64,000 nucleotides of DNA from Idiomarina seosinensis (GCF_003987275.1 NZ_PIQF01000003.1:295315-359314), one strand, 5' to 3'. Shown: positions 47,109 to 56,765, counted from the stretch's first letter. Numbers and translations: made by a program. Notes: generated by a model not told the origin, from the letters alone.

Positions 47109-47582
47109 ATGCACGAGCAAAATGCCGAGTATGTAACGAATGGGCCAATGACTGAGGTTGATGTGCTCAACAAAGCGTCTGAGATACTGGAGACGAAGTT
47201 TTTGAAGGGGGAGGGTTTTACCAGTCCGTCTGCGGCAAAAGACTTCCTGAGGTACAAGCTGGCGCATCAAAAGCGTGAGGTGTTCGCCATCTTGCTAATG
47301 GATTCACAGCACCGGCTGATTGAGTACAAAGAACTGTTCTTCGGCACGATCAACGCGGCACCGGTGTATCCCCGTGAGGTGATGAAAGAAGTGCTTCAGC
47401 AAAACGCCGCTGCCATCATCCTGGCGCACAACCATCCGTCGGGTGTGACCGAGCCATCGGAAGCTGACAAGCGTGTGACGACGCGTATCAAGGATGCACT
47501 CAATCACATCGACGTCCCCGTGCTTGACCACATCGTAGTAGGCCAAGACACGGTTTCGTTTGCTGAAAGGGGGCTGTTGTAA
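47109..47582 (+). CDS. RadC-like JAB-domain protein
   Basis: A 157-residue protein with the JAMM/JAB metal site: a Glu before the strand (YKELFFGTINA), HNHPSG (107-112) and an Asp at 120 (SEADKRVT). RadC-family genes are common passengers of genomic islands and some carry anti-phage or anti-restriction roles; the activity is unsettled. Typical RadC has an N-terminal helix-hairpin part that is missing here, as in other island versions. The ATG at 47109 follows GGAGACACAAA. Confidence 0.85.
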   Translation: MHEQNAEYVTNGPMTEVDVLNKASEILETKFLKGEGFTSPSAAKDFLRYKLAHQKREVFAILLMDSQHRLIEYKELFFGTINAAPVYPREVMKEVLQQNAAAIILAHNHPSGVTEPSEADKRVTTRIKDALNHIDVPVLDHIVVGQDTVSFAERGLL

Positions 47583-47671
47583 TTGTAATGCCGCTAAGCG
47601 CGTAGAGGAGGTTTTCCCTGGGCCTCTGCTACGTTGCTTGGTGCCTTATGCTGGCGCTTTATTTTTTTGTC

Positions 47672-48343
47672 TTACTTACGGCTTGTAGTAAACGAAGGGC
47701 GGCCACGTTGATAAAGCGTTGTACTCTCCTTGCATAGGTAGCTGTAATGCCTAAAAGCCTCTCGAATTTCCTGACTGGATGAATTAAACGGGCCTTTTAA
47801 GCGACGGTATGACGGCGTTGAGCCATGAATTAAATACTCGGTAGGGCCAGCGTTAACGCCACCCGTACTATACCAGGCATCTCTAATGATTTTCCCTAAC
47901 TCTGAGTTATCACCAGGTCCCAAGTTGCCTACCTGCCTAAATACATCGTTATTAACGAAAATAACAATATGGTAATGCTCGTATGGTGACTGTATGCTTT
48001 GCTCGGCCTTACGGGCATATCTCACAGTGCAAGGATGTGCATAGCCTTTGAGTAACCTTTCTCTGTCATATTTCGCCTTAACTTTCCGGTTAACAGCTCT
48101 GATGAAATGCTCCATTGGCGGTTCAAGGTGTAAAGGAATACCGGCTACAGGCACTCTCAAATCAAAGCGAACAGCCAGCGTACGTGGATGTTCATCAAGC
48201 GCTCTGGTCATTGTGTCATGCAGACCATCTAAGGGCTCCTGAATATACGGTACATGCTGAGGCCAAAGAGGAAGGCCTCTGTATGAGCTGTCGTAGTAGA
48301 GTGTTTGGTTGTGGTTCATTGGATTACGTATTGGTAAATTCAT
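47672..48343 (-). CDS. inovirus Gp2/YagK-YfjJ-like protein
   Basis: A 223-residue protein that matches the YagK/YfjJ C-terminal (inovirus Gp2) pattern: VRFDLRVP, then YEHYHIVIFVNND (a His-hydrophobic strand as in replication initiators of the HUH type, but with a single His pair), and AFRHYSYLCKESTT near the end. In satellites of this kind it is thought to act in replication. GGAGCTAATT before the ATG at 48343 fixes the start. A block of inverted repeats upstream may be its origin. Confidence 0.75.
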   Translation of the reverse strand: MNLPIRNPMNHNQTLYYDSSYRGLPLWPQHVPYIQEPLDGLHDTMTRALDEHPRTLAVRFDLRVPVAGIPLHLEPPMEHFIRAVNRKVKAKYDRERLLKGYAHPCTVRYARKAEQSIQSPYEHYHIVIFVNNDVFRQVGNLGPGDNSELGKIIRDAWYSTGGVNAGPTEYLIHGSTPSYRRLKGPFNSSSQEIREAFRHYSYLCKESTTLYQRGRPSFTTSRK

Positions 48344-48574
48344 AATTAGCTCCATGATCATTAAATACTCATAACTGATCTGAACTTGTAATCTTTAACC
48401 ATGAGTCAGACGGTAAGCTTTGGGCTTACCTATCACTGGCTAAGCATTGGTTACTTGACGTACCAATGAATGATGTACACAGTGGTAGTTATAAGTATTA
48501 CTATTACCGAGAAAACGAGTGTCGGCATACACGTCACTTTTTGATCCTAGGTGACAGCATGCTCGACGATTTTG

Positions 48575-48797
48575 ACTAACTCTCGTTGTTCGGAAGTTAG
48601 TATTTGATTGGCAAAAAAATTGCCGGTTGGGCAATGCTACGAGGCTGATCAATTCCTCGTAGCGAGTGCCGTTATCGAGCCGATTTCAAATCGAAATGGT
48701 CGAAAATCCTGATACTTCTGATACGGTGTATCAGGAATATCCGTTTTATAGACCTAGTTCGTTTTGGGGGCGGCCTTGTTTTGATTCATGACCGCCC
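48575..48797. other. cluster of inverted repeats, candidate satellite origin or control region
   Basis: The 490-bp gap 48344-48835 holds no gene but six dyads: ACTAACT/AGTTAGT (48575-48601), GGCAA/TTGCC (48610-48624), GCTACGAGG/CCTCGTAGC (48636-48663), CGATTT-C-AAATCG (48681-48693), CCTGATAC/GTATCAGG (48708-48735, with an extra CTGATAC inside) and GGGCGG/CCGCCC (48768-48797). Confidence 0.5.
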
Positions 48798-48835
48798 GCT
48801 AGGCCATTGATATGAATTAAAAGAAGCTTCCTTGA

Positions 48836-50413
48836 CTACCGCCAACGTGAAAACGTTTGAGCTTGCAGAGGCGTTTGGCTCAAAGGTGGATTCATCAGGT
48901 AGAATTGAGACAGCTTTTCTTTATTGCAGAAGTCAGACCACATATAAGGGTCATAAACAAGCTTTGGCTTCAAGTCGATAACAACTAGGCCAGTATTTTT
49001 AAATGTAAAGACTGTTATTTCCCCCCAATTAATAAGTAAATCCAAAACTTGGTCTCTGACGTCTATATCGCGTAAAATAGCTAGTCTGCTTCTACGAAGA
49101 TCGGCAGCCCTATAATACCTTTCGCCATTGTCGCGAACCTGTTGAAAATAGCTGAGAACGCTTAAGGTATTTTTTATATAATCAGGGTATTGCTGAAAAT
49201 ATTGTAGAAAATCGTCAGAGCAGTGAAAGACTATTCGTTCTGCGTCTTGAAGAATACCCACACTTATGAGGGCCTCAGAGCCTAGCTCAAAATAAGTCAA
49301 AAGAGCGGCCAAGCGTGTTATGTTTTCAAATAATTTACTGCCATGATCCGTCGCATATTCTAATCGTCCTCCTGGGTTTTGCGAATTCTCGATTTCATTG
49401 TATAAGTCTATTGCGTACTTTCGTGCCTCGTCAGAAAACTTAATTAGCTTACGAGATCCTGAGTCATAGTTCTGTCGCACCTGCTTCAGTTCATCAAGAA
49501 GCTCTTCGAGCCTTGCGGTAAAATTGCGTTCTCCTTCCTTGTCTTGTGTTATTAAGTTATTAGACTCTATGAATCTAGAGCCTTGATTATTAAGTGGGCA
49601 GCTGAAAAGAAATCTAGCCCAGAAGCCAATACCTGCGGCTTCATCACCATGTTTATCGTTGAACTTTTTGATAGCAGCATCTTGAACCAAAAGTGATAGC
49701 GTTAGTCTCGTATCTTCAATAGACTGATTGCCAGATGTTTTTCGATGTTTTAAAAGTGATTCGCCTGACCATTGAGCGTTAAAAAACGGAAGATGTCTAA
49801 GGGTATGGCCGTTAAGTGCAATACCTCCTTCACTGGATAACACTGCTATGCAGCCATATCCAGCATACATTTCCTCTTGGATTGCTTCTCCGGTTGAATC
49901 CTCTACAAGCATTGTTTCCTTAGCCGGAGGCTGCGGTTTCTCAGCTATGAATTTGTTTAGTTCATCTTGGGCCGTTTCTATGCGTTGTGCATTACCGGAT
50001 ACCAGCGCTGCTTTTAGCTTATTTCTCTTGGCTTCTTGTTGCTCCTTAAAGACCTCTAGTTTTACCTCATAAATTTCTCTATTCTTCTCGTACTCTCTCC
50101 TTTGCTCTTTTTCAAAGTTATAAATTGGCTTGTTAACTCGCGCCGCAACAGCAGACTTTCTGAGTCCTGATTCGCCTTTAGTGCATATATACATCGATGT
50201 CGGTATTCGACCACCATATACTGGTTCAACATCGGCCAGGCATTGGACGACAGTTGAAATTGCGCCGAGTAAGACATTCAATGTCAATAAATTCGGCGCT
50301 TGAACAGTATTTCCAATTGACTCTACCCCCGCGTGTATTATCGGGCAATTCGGGACCCCTCCCTCTAAACTTCTACCCGAAGTAGGTGGTGTCATCATTA
50401 AATCATGATGCAT
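48836..50413 (-). CDS. DUF3987 (YfjI-like) protein
   Basis: A 525-residue protein with the DUF3987 pattern: a Walker-like KGESGLRKSA (GESGxxKS), a coiled-coil insert rich in Glu/Lys (~130-180), then VEDSTGEAIQEEM and VLSSEGGIAL, DTRLTLSLLVQ. These satellites use it near replication functions, often next to an AlpA regulator. The ATG at 50413 overlaps the end of the AlpA-like gene by 11 bp and has AAGGAGGAG just before it. Role: probable ATPase in replication, by family. Confidence 0.8.
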   Translation of the reverse strand: MHHDLMMTPPTSGRSLEGGVPNCPIIHAGVESIGNTVQAPNLLTLNVLLGAISTVVQCLADVEPVYGGRIPTSMYICTKGESGLRKSAVAARVNKPIYNFEKEQRREYEKNREIYEVKLEVFKEQQEAKRNKLKAALVSGNAQRIETAQDELNKFIAEKPQPPAKETMLVEDSTGEAIQEEMYAGYGCIAVLSSEGGIALNGHTLRHLPFFNAQWSGESLLKHRKTSGNQSIEDTRLTLSLLVQDAAIKKFNDKHGDEAAGIGFWARFLFSCPLNNQGSRFIESNNLITQDKEGERNFTARLEELLDELKQVRQNYDSGSRKLIKFSDEARKYAIDLYNEIENSQNPGGRLEYATDHGSKLFENITRLAALLTYFELGSEALISVGILQDAERIVFHCSDDFLQYFQQYPDYIKNTLSVLSYFQQVRDNGERYYRAADLRRSRLAILRDIDVRDQVLDLLINWGEITVFTFKNTGLVVIDLKPKLVYDPYMWSDFCNKEKLSQFYLMNPPLSQTPLQAQTFSRWR

Positions 50414-50636
50414 TCCGCTCCTCCTTACGCGCATTAATCCAGTCAATAACTTCTTGCTCAATGTAACGAACCGACCGCTCTCCTAGGCTAATCGGCTTTG
50501 GGTAAGTGGGATCGTACTGTTTCGAGTTTTTATCTAACTTCGCAAAGTGGTACGATTTGGAAATCGACAATAAATCAAGTACCTCTTGAAGTCGCAGCAC
50601 CTTTCCAGGTAACTGTGCTATGTTGTGTTCTTGCAT
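50403..50636 (-). CDS. AlpA-family regulator (second copy)
   Basis: A 77-residue HTH protein of the AlpA type (VLRLQEVLDLLSISKSYHFAKL, PKPISLGERSVRYIEQEVIDWI). GAAGGAGGAAGT precedes the ATG. It overlaps the DUF3987 gene and is likely translated with it. The element therefore holds two AlpA-type regulators, this one and 46768-46974. Confidence 0.82.
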   Translation of the reverse strand: MQEHNIAQLPGKVLRLQEVLDLLSISKSYHFAKLDKNSKQYDPTYPKPISLGERSVRYIEQEVIDWINARKEERNAS

Positions 50637-50769
50637 ACTTCCTCCTTCTGAATAAAACTGCGGAACACGCGACTAATTACAGCGAAGAATCTAGACTTGG
50701 TAAAGGTTCAAGAAGTGGGAAATAGATTTTTCAAAAAGTTATTTAAAATCATATATTTAATAAGGCTTT

Positions 50770-52314
50770 ATGAGTGCACTGCAATTGGAAGAATTAAAGC
50801 TTGAAAAAGAGCGTCGCTATCAAGAATGGTGGGCATATGTTTATGCAAGTTGCAGTGTTGTAGATAGACTGCGTGGGGATGAAGGTCTTTTAGTTGAGAC
50901 CAAAAAGATCCTTCCGTGGCTGAGACAGATAGACTACAAATACCATCTTATATCTACTTATGAGCGCGATGACGAAAGTAGGTATCTAGGGAGCTTAGTA
51001 AAGTTGGCTAACTGTCTTGTCTACTCTCATCATAAAACCGTAATCAAGGACGGGCTAGATCATCGGGTCTATGAGCAAATGGTTCTCGAGTTGAGAAATC
51101 CATTTCGAAAGTTGAACAATGATGAGAAAGCTATCGTCGAACAGTTACACCAAGTGTCCTTGAAGTTCGGGTTTCTTATAGTTGCGCTACTAATAAGTCC
51201 AAGAGTCAAAACAAACTGGCGGGCTTTTGTCGAATCAAAAGATGAAGATTTAAAGCTTATTAAAGATTGGTCGTGCTTCCCTTATCGTTCTATAGAAGAA
51301 TCTCCTGAAAACTTCCAAATTGCAGTTCCTCCTTACGGGGCTATTATAAAAGAACCTTGGGATGTGGTCATTTTTTATGATCTTGAACATGATGAACCTG
51401 AGGAGATAGCGCTAAAACTCGAAGGCATATTTTTCGAGAATAAGACTGGTAAGCTCAATAAAAAAAGAAAGCCAAAAAAAATCGAAGTCGGCAACAGGAA
51501 AAAATATAGCTTCGCTTTGTATTTCGAGAAAAGCAAAGTGAACAAAACACGTGTAATGAACATACTGAATAGTCAAATACAGGTACTCAAAAGTTACTTG
51601 AACGGGAGCGGATTGCTATTAAAACAACCTTTAAAGCCTATAAACTTTAATGAGTGGTTAGCTGGTTACAAAAGTGTGCGCAAGCTACCTCCATTTCGTG
51701 ATAAGTATACGCTCAAAACCAAGTATCCCAGCGAGTTTCTGTTGTCCTCTTTCCTCGCTCCATTTCACTATGAAGACATGCCTCAACTTAAAGTCCAAAT
51801 AGAAAAGTACAACGAAAAGGTAGAGAAACGGAACTATAGTGCTAATACTGTTTACAGGCGCATAACGAACGCTAAAAAATTGAGTGAAGGCTTGTTAGGC
51901 CGAAAAAGAATGCTGGATAAAGATAACTTTAGAAGAGCCGTTGCAATCGAGATTTGGCAAAACTTACCTCAAGCTACCTCCTTGAGGAAAACGGGAAAAT
52001 CAAAGGCAGTTAAAGAAGTTATAGACTGGCTTTTGGCAAATAAAAAGGCAGCCATCGAATATTACAGGCCTAACTATTTTCATTATATTCTAAAAGAGGG
52101 AGTTGACGCACATGATAGTGAGGTGAAGAGAGACCCAGTTGAAGGTTATCCCCCCGATGATTTCAAAGATGAGAGATACTGCGATGTTCCTGGTGAGCAA
52201 GAGCTGCTAGAGCGAGAGTTTTACACCGATTTAGAACTTACTGAGAATTGCATCGAACAGGCTGATTACCTTCGAGTTGGCAGTATTAGGAAAGCCAAAA
52301 GAGTCAAGAATTAA
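50770..52314 (+). CDS. 514-residue protein of unknown function
   Basis: A large, Lys/Glu-rich soluble protein with AT-rich codon use compared with the core genes on the right. It starts with a helical region (SALQLEELKLEKERRYQEWWAYVYAS), has a strand-rich middle (PWDVVIFYDLEHDEPEEIALKLEGIFF), and ends in a basic tail (GSIRKAKRVKN). I find no catalytic motif. It lies alone on the plus strand between the AlpA/DUF3987 pair and the integrase, where P4-like elements often carry their cargo or a defence gene. Confidence 0.6.
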   Translation: MSALQLEELKLEKERRYQEWWAYVYASCSVVDRLRGDEGLLVETKKILPWLRQIDYKYHLISTYERDDESRYLGSLVKLANCLVYSHHKTVIKDGLDHRVYEQMVLELRNPFRKLNNDEKAIVEQLHQVSLKFGFLIVALLISPRVKTNWRAFVESKDEDLKLIKDWSCFPYRSIEESPENFQIAVPPYGAIIKEPWDVVIFYDLEHDEPEEIALKLEGIFFENKTGKLNKKRKPKKIEVGNRKKYSFALYFEKSKVNKTRVMNILNSQIQVLKSYLNGSGLLLKQPLKPINFNEWLAGYKSVRKLPPFRDKYTLKTKYPSEFLLSSFLAPFHYEDMPQLKVQIEKYNEKVEKRNYSANTVYRRITNAKKLSEGLLGRKRMLDKDNFRRAVAIEIWQNLPQATSLRKTGKSKAVKEVIDWLLANKKAAIEYYRPNYFHYILKEGVDAHDSEVKRDPVEGYPPDDFKDERYCDVPGEQELLEREFYTDLELTENCIEQADYLRVGSIRKAKRVKN

Positions 52315-52360
52315 GAAACAAGCTACTAAGTCAAGAGTCAATCAGCTTCGATCCTTGGGG

Positions 52361-53590
52361 CTAACTTCTTATCGAAGCTGATAAACTCAAAGACCCTTTA
52401 GACGCCTCTTCAATATGCCCAGACCACCATTCCATCATTTCCCTGCGCTGCTTCAGATAAGTAGAGCGGTTATATGCCGCTCGAATTTTGTCTTTGTCCT
52501 TGTGCGCTAGCGCAACTTCAATCACGTCTCTGTCAAAGCCTTGCTCGTTCAGTGTGGTGCTGGCTAGTGCTCTGAGTCCGTGAGCAACTAAACGACCTTC
52601 AAAGCCCATGCGCTTGAGTGCCCTGTTAGCGGTTTCTTTATTAGCATGCCTTAGGGGAGCCCTATCGGAAGGGAATATAAACTCTCTATGGCCACTCAAT
52701 GGCTGCATGAACTCCAGCAATGCTAGTGACTGCTTAGTTAATGGTACTTCGTGAGGGCGTGCCATTTTCATTCGTTCAGCGGGGATCGCCCATATGGCTT
52801 TATCGAAATCGATTTCTTCCCAGCGGGCTTGCACGGCCTCACCTGGACGGACCATTGTATGCAGTTGCCATTCAATCAAGCAACGTGTCACGTATTTAAT
52901 ATTGGCAAAGTTTAAAGCTCGCATGAGCTCCGGTAGCTCATCAGGAGCCAGTGTTGGCATGTTCTTAACATCTGATGATGGGATCACCTTTTTAATCCCT
53001 GTAAGAGGGTTATGTTTGATGTAACCGACGTTACAGGCGAAAGACATTACGTTATTCATCCTGCGAGCGACCTTACGCGCCATTTCAAAGCTATTGCGTT
53101 TGGTAAGTGCCTCAATGGCTTCTATGGCTTTCGGTGCCGTTAACTGCTTAATGGGTATTGATCCGATTCGTGGGAACACGTCATTCTCTAGCGAGCGCCA
53201 GAGCTTTTGAGCTGTGCCAGGCTTTAAGTCCTTGCTGTGTATCTCGAACCAACGCTCAGCTACTGCTTTGAATGTATTGCCAGCGGCAGCCCGCTTTGCC
53301 TCGAATTGCTCGTCACGATGAGATATGGGATCGATATCCTGGGCGAGTAGCTCCCTATTTTGCTGGCGCTTTTCTCTCGCTAACTTTAAAGAAAGATCAG
53401 GATAGTTACCCAGTGTTAGGTTTTTTCGACGTTTAGTAAACGGCTCCGAGTAGTTAAAGATCCATACCTTTTTACCCGAGGGTTTGATTCTCAAGAACAG
53501 CCCTTGCCCGTCAGAAAGATTATATTCTTTATCTTTTTTCTTCGCAGCATCGATCTTCTTGGGAGTGAGTGGCTCAGGGATTTTAGGCAT
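52361..53590 (-). CDS. P4-type tyrosine integrase
   Basis: A 409-residue integrase with an N-terminal DUF4102 arm-binding domain (TPKKIDAAKKKDKEYNLSDGQGLFLRIKPSGKKVW), a core-binding domain, and a catalytic domain: Arg 248 (MVRPGEAV), Lys 275, His 337-x-x-Arg 340 (AHGLRA), His 363, Tyr 373 (AAYNRS). Such integrases insert at tRNA genes; tRNA-Phe begins 166 bp upstream. The start at 53590 follows AAGG; the frame is open 30 codons further through an inverted repeat. Part of the satellite, not of the core. Confidence 0.92.
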   Translation of the reverse strand: MPKIPEPLTPKKIDAAKKKDKEYNLSDGQGLFLRIKPSGKKVWIFNYSEPFTKRRKNLTLGNYPDLSLKLAREKRQQNRELLAQDIDPISHRDEQFEAKRAAAGNTFKAVAERWFEIHSKDLKPGTAQKLWRSLENDVFPRIGSIPIKQLTAPKAIEAIEALTKRNSFEMARKVARRMNNVMSFACNVGYIKHNPLTGIKKVIPSSDVKNMPTLAPDELPELMRALNFANIKYVTRCLIEWQLHTMVRPGEAVQARWEEIDFDKAIWAIPAERMKMARPHEVPLTKQSLALLEFMQPLSGHREFIFPSDRAPLRHANKETANRALKRMGFEGRLVAHGLRALASTTLNEQGFDRDVIEVALAHKDKDKIRAAYNRSTYLKQRREMMEWWSGHIEEASKGSLSLSASIRS

Positions 53591-53593
53591 TTT

Positions 53594-53630
53594 TGTAACA
53601 CACCTTAAGTACATTTCGTTCCGTGTTACA
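53594..53630. promoter_or_regulatory. inverted repeat before the integrase start
   Basis: TGTAACAC (53594-53601) and GTGTTACA (53623-53630) are exact inverse copies 21 bp apart, just upstream of the integrase ATG. It may be a regulator or arm-type binding site. Confidence 0.4.
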
Positions 53631-53755
53631 TAACAGTGTACAAAAAGTTGTGGATAGTAAGAAACTAAAAAGGACTTCAAAAGACCTTAATCAAGCTAAA
53701 GCTATTGATTAATAAGGGATTAAAGTACAAATGAGGACCACTTAGGAGGGGGAAG

Positions 53756-53831
53756 TGGTGCCCGGAGGCGGAATCGAACCACCGACACGAGGATTTTCAA
53801 TCCTCTGCTCTACCGACTGAGCTATCCGGGC
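53756..53831 (-). tRNA. tRNA-Phe (GAA)
   Basis: A 76-nt cloverleaf read on the minus strand: acceptor GCCCGGA/TCCGGGC, D-arm with TAGCTCAGTCGGTAGAGC, anticodon loop TTGAAAA (GAA, Phe), T-arm GGTTCGATTCC, discriminator A and encoded CCA. Its 3' end faces the integrase gene, as at an attachment site of a P4-type element. I find no second copy of the 3' end in the window. Confidence 0.97.
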
Positions 53832-53921
53832 GACGAGGCGTATTAAACGTTTTTTTCAGTTCTGAGTCAACCGCTTTTCTAAGGTTTTTTACTGTTTGCT
53901 CAGTAAATCGCCAGTTTGTGC

Positions 53922-55832
53922 TTAATCAACACTCAAATAGGTGCTGCCGGCCAGGCATTTTTCGTAAAAGTTTGTCCAACGCACGCCTTCACGCGGTGCC
54001 AGGCTGCCTTTTCGAACTTGCCGGTCGATTTGCTTCTTAATCGTTTTCGCCATCGATTCGGTGTTGTATTGCATGGTCTGCAACACTTTTTCGGCGGATG
54101 TGCCGGGAACCACTTCTTCGATATAAAAATCACCGGGTTCGTCGTCGTGGCAGTACACATGAACCTCGGTTAAACGACCAAATAAGTTGTGCATGTCGCC
54201 CATTACGTCTTGGTAAGCACCGGTAAGGAACAGTCCCACATGGTAGTCCTCGCCCTTATTGAGCGAATGCATTGGAATGTTGTCACTGATTTCGGTGCCT
54301 TCAATGTATTTGCTGAGTTTACCGTCACTGTCACAAGTAATATCAACAATTGAGCAACGTACTTCCGGCTTTTCATTGAGTCGGGCGAGCGGGACAATCG
54401 GTAGTACTTGGCCGATGGCCCAGGTGTCCGCGGCTGACTGAAAAATAGAGAAGTTACACAGGTATTGGCTGGCCAGCATATCCTCGAGTTCTTCCAGCTC
54501 CTGAATAAACTGATTTTCTTCGTCCAGCGAATGGTGGATGTCAGCCAGAATTTGCCAATACATGGTATCTAACCGCGCCATCTCAGGCAGTGACAGGATG
54601 CCTAATTTAAAGGCTTCGTAGGCGTTTTGTTTGTAACCCGCAGCGTCGTTGTATCGCTCTTGTGGGTGATACTGGTCGCCGGACAGGTAGAGTTCGCGCA
54701 TGTTCTTGACCAGAATATGCTCGTCATCGGTCGGGCTAACATCAAAAGTGGTTCCGGCAGGCTTAATTTCACCGACAATATTGGTCACCACACAGCTATG
54801 GTGGGCGGTCATTGCCCGGCCACTCTCACTGACAATGTTGGGGTGTTTGACCTTTTCCAGATCGCATATTTGCTTAATGCCCCAGACAACGTCGGCAACG
54901 TATTCTTCGGTCGAGTAGTTACGCGAGGAGTCGGTGGTGGAGCTGGTGCCGTCATAGTCGATACCAAGGCCGCCACCAATGTCTAAATACTCAAGCGGTA
55001 CGCCTTCCTGCACCAGTTTGGCATACAAGCGTGCGCCTTCGGTAACCGCTTCTTTAATTTTGCGAATGTCCGACAGCTGACTGCCAATATGAAAGTGCAG
55101 CAACTTGGCGCAATGCAGCATGTCTTCCTGACGTAAGCGCTCGACCACATTCAGGATTTCGGCAATGCTTAGCCCAAACTTGGCCCGATCACCGCTGGAG
55201 CCTGCCCATTTACCGGAGCTGCGTACCATCATTTTTGAGCGCAGACCGATCATCGGTTCAACGCCAAGCTTTTTCGCCAGTGGGATCAGCATTTCTAATT
55301 CTGAATATTTTTCGATGACAATGATCATCTTGCGTCGTAGCTGACGACCGAGTAGGGCGAGTGTCAGGTAATCTTTGTCTTTGTAGCCATTCAAAATGGT
55401 TAGCGCATCGGGATTGTCGTTATAAGCCAATACCGCCATTAGTTCCGGCTTAGAGCCGGCTTCCAGACCATAATTATAGGGTTCGCCGGCGTCCATGATC
55501 TCTTCGACCACTTCGCGCATTTGGTTTACTTTAATTGGGAACACACCGGAGTATTCGCCGTTATAATCAGCCTCTTTGATGACCTTTTGAAAGGTCTCGT
55601 TGATGATTTCAACTTGCGAACGCAGAATGTCGTGAAACCGAATAACCGCGGGGAATTCAATGCCCTCGGATTTGATTTCGTCGATTACTTCCTGCATATC
55701 AATGGTAATGTCAGGATAACGGTGGTTCGGCGCTATTTTAATATTGCCATTGTCGCCAATCGAAAAATAGCCAGCTCCCCAACGGTTAACGCCGTAAAGC
55801 TCCTCCGCTTGTTCAATATTCCAATCTGACAT
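53922..55832 (-). CDS. speA: biosynthetic arginine decarboxylase SpeA
   Basis: A 636-residue PLP-dependent decarboxylase of the alanine-racemase fold. Landmarks are GVFPIKVNQM (the PLP Lys is in VFPIKVNQ), LLHFHIGSQLSDI, YLDIGGGLGIDYDG and SESGRAMTAHHS. It turns arginine into agmatine, which SpeB then hydrolyses. The start overlaps the speB stop by one base (TAATG), so the two genes are coupled and make putrescine. Standard length and no oddities. Confidence 0.95.
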   Translation of the reverse strand: MSDWNIEQAEELYGVNRWGAGYFSIGDNGNIKIAPNHRYPDITIDMQEVIDEIKSEGIEFPAVIRFHDILRSQVEIINETFQKVIKEADYNGEYSGVFPIKVNQMREVVEEIMDAGEPYNYGLEAGSKPELMAVLAYNDNPDALTILNGYKDKDYLTLALLGRQLRRKMIIVIEKYSELEMLIPLAKKLGVEPMIGLRSKMMVRSSGKWAGSSGDRAKFGLSIAEILNVVERLRQEDMLHCAKLLHFHIGSQLSDIRKIKEAVTEGARLYAKLVQEGVPLEYLDIGGGLGIDYDGTSSTTDSSRNYSTEEYVADVVWGIKQICDLEKVKHPNIVSESGRAMTAHHSCVVTNIVGEIKPAGTTFDVSPTDDEHILVKNMRELYLSGDQYHPQERYNDAAGYKQNAYEAFKLGILSLPEMARLDTMYWQILADIHHSLDEENQFIQELEELEDMLASQYLCNFSIFQSAADTWAIGQVLPIVPLARLNEKPEVRCSIVDITCDSDGKLSKYIEGTEISDNIPMHSLNKGEDYHVGLFLTGAYQDVMGDMHNLFGRLTEVHVYCHDDEPGDFYIEEVVPGTSAEKVLQTMQYNTESMAKTIKKQIDRQVRKGSLAPREGVRWTNFYEKCLAGSTYLSVD

Positions 55833-56752
55833 TAGGCGTCTGCTCCCGCTTGCTCTAACGTTAATAAAATTTCCCGGACGATTTTGGCAGCAAATACGTC
55901 GGAGTTTCCGGTGGGATCAATTTTGGGCGACAGTTCGACCACATCAGCACCAATAAAATTTTTCTCGCGCAGAATTTTCATCAGACTGACAAACGAATGA
56001 AAATCTTCGCCGCCGGGCTCGGGGGTACCGGTGCCCGGTAAAAATGAGGGGTCGAAGTAATCTAAGTCGAGCGTCAAGTAAACAGGGCGGTCGCCGGCAA
56101 TGTCTTTGACGCTTTGCAAAAAGTCCTGGCGTGAATTTCTGACGGTGCCGTTCTCTTTCATCCAACGATATTCGTCGCGGGTGCCGGAACGGATACCGTA
56201 CTGGATCAGCTGGTGGCCGCTGCCGAAATGGTCGTAGACGCGGCGGATGATCGACGCGTGTGAATAATGGTAGCCGAGAAAACCATCGCGCAGGTCGGCA
56301 TGCGCATCTAAGTGCAGTAACACCAGCTCGGGATACTGCTGCAAGTGCTTAACAATAGGTGCGTAGGAAATGGAATGCTCACCGCCTAAGGTCAGCAGTC
56401 GGGTTTTTGTCTGCTGCAGGTCCAGTGGTTCAAAAATCGCATTAAAATCGCTAACCGCGTGATGCCATTGCTGCTCTACGTCCTCGTCAAAACCGAGCCG
56501 TAAGTTACCTAAGTCAAAAAACTCATGGTCTTCTAAGTCGGCGTCCAGGTAAGGGGAATATGACTCAATGTCTTCAGAAACGGCGCGTAGCCCATCAGGC
56601 CCTTCGCGGGTGCCTTTTCGAAAGCAGGCGGTTCCATCAAACCCAAAGCCGATAATATGGGTGTGTCCGGGAGTAATTGTGAATGCCCGGTCAGCCCCAA
56701 AAAATGGACGACTTGGATCGTTCGTTGGCACCGGTAGTGGGATCTGAGACAT
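55832..56752 (-). CDS. speB: agmatinase SpeB
   Basis: A 306-residue binuclear manganese ureohydrolase. The metal ligands are in GGEHSISY (His), HLDAHADLRDG (Asp-x-His-x-Asp) and LDLDYFDPSF (Asp-x-Asp). It hydrolyses agmatine to putrescine and urea. It lies upstream of speA in the same operon, so the pathway runs arginine, agmatine, putrescine. Formally arginase or another ureohydrolase could look alike, but the partner gene settles it. Confidence 0.93.
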   Translation of the reverse strand: MSQIPLPVPTNDPSRPFFGADRAFTITPGHTHIIGFGFDGTACFRKGTREGPDGLRAVSEDIESYSPYLDADLEDHEFFDLGNLRLGFDEDVEQQWHHAVSDFNAIFEPLDLQQTKTRLLTLGGEHSISYAPIVKHLQQYPELVLLHLDAHADLRDGFLGYHYSHASIIRRVYDHFGSGHQLIQYGIRSGTRDEYRWMKENGTVRNSRQDFLQSVKDIAGDRPVYLTLDLDYFDPSFLPGTGTPEPGGEDFHSFVSLMKILREKNFIGADVVELSPKIDPTGNSDVFAAKIVREILLTLEQAGADA

Positions 56753-56765
56753 AGATTGTCTTACC

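Noticed and set aside
48344..48835. Possible CRISPR-like or tandem-repeat array in the satellite gap.
   Set aside because: The dyads differ in sequence and spacing, so there is no repeat-spacer pattern.
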